Part shown: positions 61,951 through 64,000 of the stretch, piece after piece
How positions within the stretch are numbered: the stretch's first letter is position 1
Layout of the letters: each line of letters begins with the position of its first letter
Source of the DNA: Planktomarina sp.
GTDB taxonomy: Bacteria; Pseudomonadota; Alphaproteobacteria; Rhodobacterales; Rhodobacteraceae
Reading direction: 5' to 3'
NCBI GenBank assembly: GCA_016780825.1
Contig: JADHLF010000003.1
Span: 40,215-104,214, forward strand
DNA length: 64,000 nucleotides
Program-made: the position numbers and the translations under genes
Notes under the pieces: model-generated
What the model was told of the DNA's origin: nothing
Databases searched by the model: none
The model's input: the letters and a program-made list of their open reading frames with translations, nothing else

Positions 61951-63360
61951 CTACTCTGGGTAGACTTTCCCGGGGTTCATCAGATTTTTTGGATCGAGGA
62001 CAGTTTTGATGGCCCGCATCATCTCCAGAGCGACGGGATCCTTGCGCCGCGCCATTGAGTTGCGTTTGGAAAGGCCGATGCCATGTTCAGCCGAAAAGCT
62101 GCCTTGCAGCCCGAGGACCACATCCTCAATCGCCTCGGTGATCGGTTCTTTGAAGCGGCCGCTCGTATCTGAGGGGTAGAATGTGTAATGCAAATTTCCA
62201 TCGCCCAAATGTGCCAGGTAGAATTCGTGACCCTCTGGATCGATCTTCTGAACACGGGCTGTGATCTGCTTCAGAAAGCTCGGCACCGCTTCGAGGGGGA
62301 CGGCGACATCTGTGTCCACCGCTCCGGGAAAGCCGACAGTGATTTCCGCGGCGGCCTCTCTGCGGGCCCACATGCTGCGTCGCTGGGCTTCATTTTGGGC
62401 GATGACGGCGTCCTGTGCCTTGTCGCTCGAAATCATATCCATGAGAGCCGTTTCTAAAATGGCTTGTAATTTAGGCGTCCCGCTCTCATCGGGCTGCAAA
62501 TCGGATGCGCGGGTGCTGGCCACTTCCACAAGAATATTCACCTCATGGGCGCCGTCAAAAGGCTCTTCCGCACCAGAAATTCTTTGTATATGCCGCTCGA
62601 TATACCGCCTTGGCATGAATTCAAAGGCTTCGACCCCGCCACCGGTTTCATTCTGTAACCGGTTGAGCAGCGGCAGAGCATCATCCAACTCGCGCAAACC
62701 GACCATGGCCGTGACATAGGCCAGAGGCTTTCGGTAGAGGCGCAATACCGCAGCCGTAATAATGCCCAAAGTTCCCTCAGCACCGATGAATAAATGTTTT
62801 AGATTGAGCCCCGTGTTGTCCTTGCGCAGTTCCGACATCAAATTCATCACCTGCCCATCGGCGAGAACGACCTCCAGCCCAAGGCAGAGATCGCGCGTAT
62901 TGCCATAGCGCAGCACATTTGAGCCACCGGCATTTGTCGACAGATTGCCACCAATCATCGCCGAGCCACGGGCACCAAAAATAAGCGGAAATACCAGATC
63001 ATGGGCATCGACGGCTTGGTGGATACTGTCCAAGATAGCGCCGCTTTCCACGATGGCGATTTGAGCATTGGGTTTGATTTTCCGAATGGCATTCATCCGA
63101 TCGAGGCTGATCATAATCGCATCTTGCGCCTGGGTCGCTCCGGTCAGGCCGGTGTTGCCTCCAACCGGAACCATCGCGATATTTTGGGCAAAACAGGCGC
63201 GCGCAATCGCTTGCACCTCTTGGGTATTGGCTGGGCGGGTCACGGCCAAAGGTTGCCAGTGATAGGCATCTGTCCAATCGCGGGTCCAAGCCTGCGCATC
63301 CTGTCCCGTCACCACGTATTTGTCGCCAATACTGGCGCGAATTTGATCTAAAATTTCCAT
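61951..63360 (-). CDS. GlcD-like FAD-linked 2-hydroxyacid dehydrogenase
   Basis: A 469-residue FAD-binding oxidoreductase of the VAO family. The PP-loop region VPVGGNTGLTGATQAQDAIM binds FAD, with MIGGNLSTNAGGSNVLRYGNTRD following. The C-terminal FAD-oxidase domain has the metal-type ligands in YLAHLGDGNLHYTFYPSD and FSAEHGIGLSKR. Substrate may be D-lactate, D-2-hydroxyglutarate or glycolate; no GlcE/GlcF partners are adjacent, so a single-subunit D-2-hydroxyacid dehydrogenase is more likely. Convergent with the ferric reductase. Confidence 0.9.
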   Translation of the reverse strand: MEILDQIRASIGDKYVVTGQDAQAWTRDWTDAYHWQPLAVTRPANTQEVQAIARACFAQNIAMVPVGGNTGLTGATQAQDAIMISLDRMNAIRKIKPNAQIAIVESGAILDSIHQAVDAHDLVFPLIFGARGSAMIGGNLSTNAGGSNVLRYGNTRDLCLGLEVVLADGQVMNLMSELRKDNTGLNLKHLFIGAEGTLGIITAAVLRLYRKPLAYVTAMVGLRELDDALPLLNRLQNETGGGVEAFEFMPRRYIERHIQRISGAEEPFDGAHEVNILVEVASTRASDLQPDESGTPKLQAILETALMDMISSDKAQDAVIAQNEAQRRSMWARREAAAEITVGFPGAVDTDVAVPLEAVPSFLKQITARVQKIDPEGHEFYLAHLGDGNLHYTFYPSDTSGRFKEPITEAIEDVVLGLQGSFSAEHGIGLSKRNSMARRKDPVALEMMRAIKTVLDPKNLMNPGKVYPE

Positions 63361-63448
63361 AGGTGATGCTAGGGCAAAAAAATAGGAAATAGCAAGTCAG
63401 ATAAGTGCTTGACGAGGGGCGCCGCATTGCCTATTTCCCGCTTCCAGA

Positions 63449-63525
63449 GGCGGTATAGCTCAGTTGGTTAGAGCAGCGGAATCATAATCCGCGTGTCCGG
63501 GGTTCAAGTCCCTGTGCCGCTACCA
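63449..63525 (+). tRNA. tRNA-Met (CAT), elongator type
   Basis: A complete 77-base cloverleaf with encoded CCA. Acceptor GGCGGTA pairs with TGCCGCT, with G1-T72 and T6-G67 wobbles. The D-arm reads GCTCAGTTGGTTAGAGC, the anticodon stem is GCGGA/TCCGC with loop ATCATAA, and the T-arm CGGGG-TTCAAGT-CCCTG. The anticodon is CAT. The anticodon stem lacks the three G-C pairs of initiator tRNA, so it is elongator; a lysidine-modified tRNA-Ile2 is a less likely alternative. Confidence 0.9.
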
Positions 63526-63896
63526 AACTTCTTCTTAGTTTTGCATATTTTTACAAATCCTTGCGGGGTTTACTGTGGTGAATTGGTCTTTATTGGTCAA
63601 CCAGAAATTGCGAGATATTTGTGACATGTTGTGACAGTATTGTGACAAGATTTAGTATTACAAAGCCGAAAGCAGGTGGGTGGTGCGTTTGCAAATGGTG
63701 ATATGGCTGACCCCACCCGGGGGGTACCCCGTTTACAAGCTAAGAGGCCTGAACACGTAGTAATACGAATGCAGATGAACGACCTTAATCTAAGATAATA
63801 CAGACGTTGATGTATTGCATAGCAATTTTATTTCGGCCCCGCTGTAATACTAACGTCGAGGCTGAGCAGCCTCATCTGACTGGGCCATGTTAATTG
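63526..63896. other. 371-base non-coding stretch between tRNA-Met and an IS3 end
   Basis: No supported gene. It contains phased short direct repeats (separate entry), a GC-rich patch around GGGGTACCCC (63721-63730), and a small hairpin GAGGCTG-AG-CAGCCTC (63858-63873). The sequence immediately after a tRNA 3' end is a common landing site for integrative elements. The IS boundary should lie within the last 60 bases but I could not identify its terminal inverted repeat. Confidence 0.6.
63582..63647. repeat. Helically phased direct repeats downstream of tRNA-Met
   Basis: ATTGGTC occurs at 63582 and 63592 (10-base step). TTGTGACA occurs at 63619, 63629 and 63640 (steps of 10 and 11). All copies face the same side of the helix. 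This is typical of cooperative protein binding (integrase arm sites, iterons or an operator); which applies is unknown. Confidence 0.65.
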
Positions 63897-64000
63897 TTAG
63901 TGCATGATTGGCCTCTGATCCAGTGGTATGATGGTTTCAGGAGCTGGCGGGCGATAGCCCAACGCACTGTGTGGTCTCTTTGTGTTGTAGTGTTTCCTCC
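63897..64000 (-). mobile_element. IS3-family insertion sequence, 3' end of the transposase (OrfB), cut by the window edge
   Basis: On the minus strand the frame entering from 64000 encodes RKHYNTKRPHSALGYRPPA followed by PETIIPLDQRPIMH and a TAA stop at 63897-63899. The YNTKRPHSALGYRPPAPE pattern is the C-terminal end of the DDE integrase domain of IS3-family OrfB transposases. The rest of the element is outside the window, so intactness and subgroup cannot be judged. Found next to a tRNA gene. Confidence 0.88.

Noticed and set aside
63703..63798. A 31-codon open frame (MADPTRGVPRLQAKRPEHVV...) downstream of tRNA-Met
   Set aside because: No ribosome-binding site, no family resemblance, and it covers a GC-rich low-complexity patch; too short to support.
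1..64000. CRISPR arrays or prophage modules
   Set aside because: No regularly spaced repeats of 24-40 bases and no phage structural genes were found; only the IS3 end at the right edge is mobile.

Overview
The window is a stretch of chromosome from an alphaproteobacterium of the Rhodobacterales, most probably a marine Roseobacter-group bacterium. The evidence is gene content and synteny: ETF-QO, PhaA/PhaB, a malyl-CoA lyase of the Mcl1 type, an argH-lysA-TIGR02302 block, TrcR (DUF1013), COQ9 beside rpsU, an SDR beside hemF, and a small SRP RNA upstream of dnaX-ybaB-recR. By eye the base composition is moderately GC-rich (not computed), with AT-rich islands near 21.1-21.35, 30.6-30.7, 60.0-60.4 and 63.5-63.9 kb. 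Genus cannot be assigned from this window alone.

Layout. 0-6.3 kb: 3' part of ETF-QO, a secreted TPR protein overlapping ispE, a long-chain polyprenyl diphosphate synthase, a DUF2007/tRNA-methyltransferase pair and a DUF465 protein. 6.4-10.6 kb: phaB and phaA (minus strand), a degenerate EAL protein, tag and a TlpA-like thioredoxin. 10.6-17.9 kb: argH, a tiny lipoprotein, a DUF2834 protein, lysA, a large TIGR02302 membrane protein, a zinc-ribbon protein and plsC. 18.1-21.1 kb: a VOC gene with an internal deletion, a PPOX flavoprotein, accA and a malyl-CoA lyase. 21.4-24.3 kb: a D-amino-acid module (dgcN, dgcA, D-amino-acid transaminase). 24.4-30.5 kb: an OmpA/repeat protein, a helix-hairpin-helix protein, DUF1244, N-formylglutamate amidohydrolase, pyk, rpmI-rplT. 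30.7-33.5 kb: a subtilase autotransporter broken by two single-base frameshifts, and a small probable lipoprotein. 33.6-38.9 kb: an LpxL-like acyltransferase and pheS-amidotransferase-pheT. 39-45.7 kb: Lrp/AsnC regulator, rpsU, COQ9, quinone oxidoreductase, trcR, recR, ybaB, dnaX and the SRP RNA. 45.7-54.5 kb: nudC, SRPBCC, pheA, a membrane cytochrome c and a yejABEF peptide importer. 54.6-63.4 kb: a D,D-carboxypeptidase with a SPOR-like tail, HAD phosphatase, clpS, an RsmC-like methyltransferase, an SDR with altered catalytic residues, hemF, a ferric-reductase-like protein and a GlcD-type FAD oxidoreductase. 63.4-64 kb: tRNA-Met(CAT), a non-coding stretch with helically phased direct repeats, then the 3' end of an IS3-family transposase running out of the window.

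How genes connect. PhaA/PhaB make acetoacetyl-CoA and 3-hydroxybutyryl-CoA, which feed polyhydroxybutyrate or the ethylmalonyl-CoA route. Mcl1 works at the far end of that route. The D-amino-acid module would funnel D-amino groups into D-glutamate (transaminase), acetylate it (DgcN) and epimerise it to N-acetyl-L-glutamate (DgcA). Most of the window is conserved core genome. The accessory or decaying parts are the VOC remnant, the autotransporter locus and the tRNA-Met/IS3 edge.
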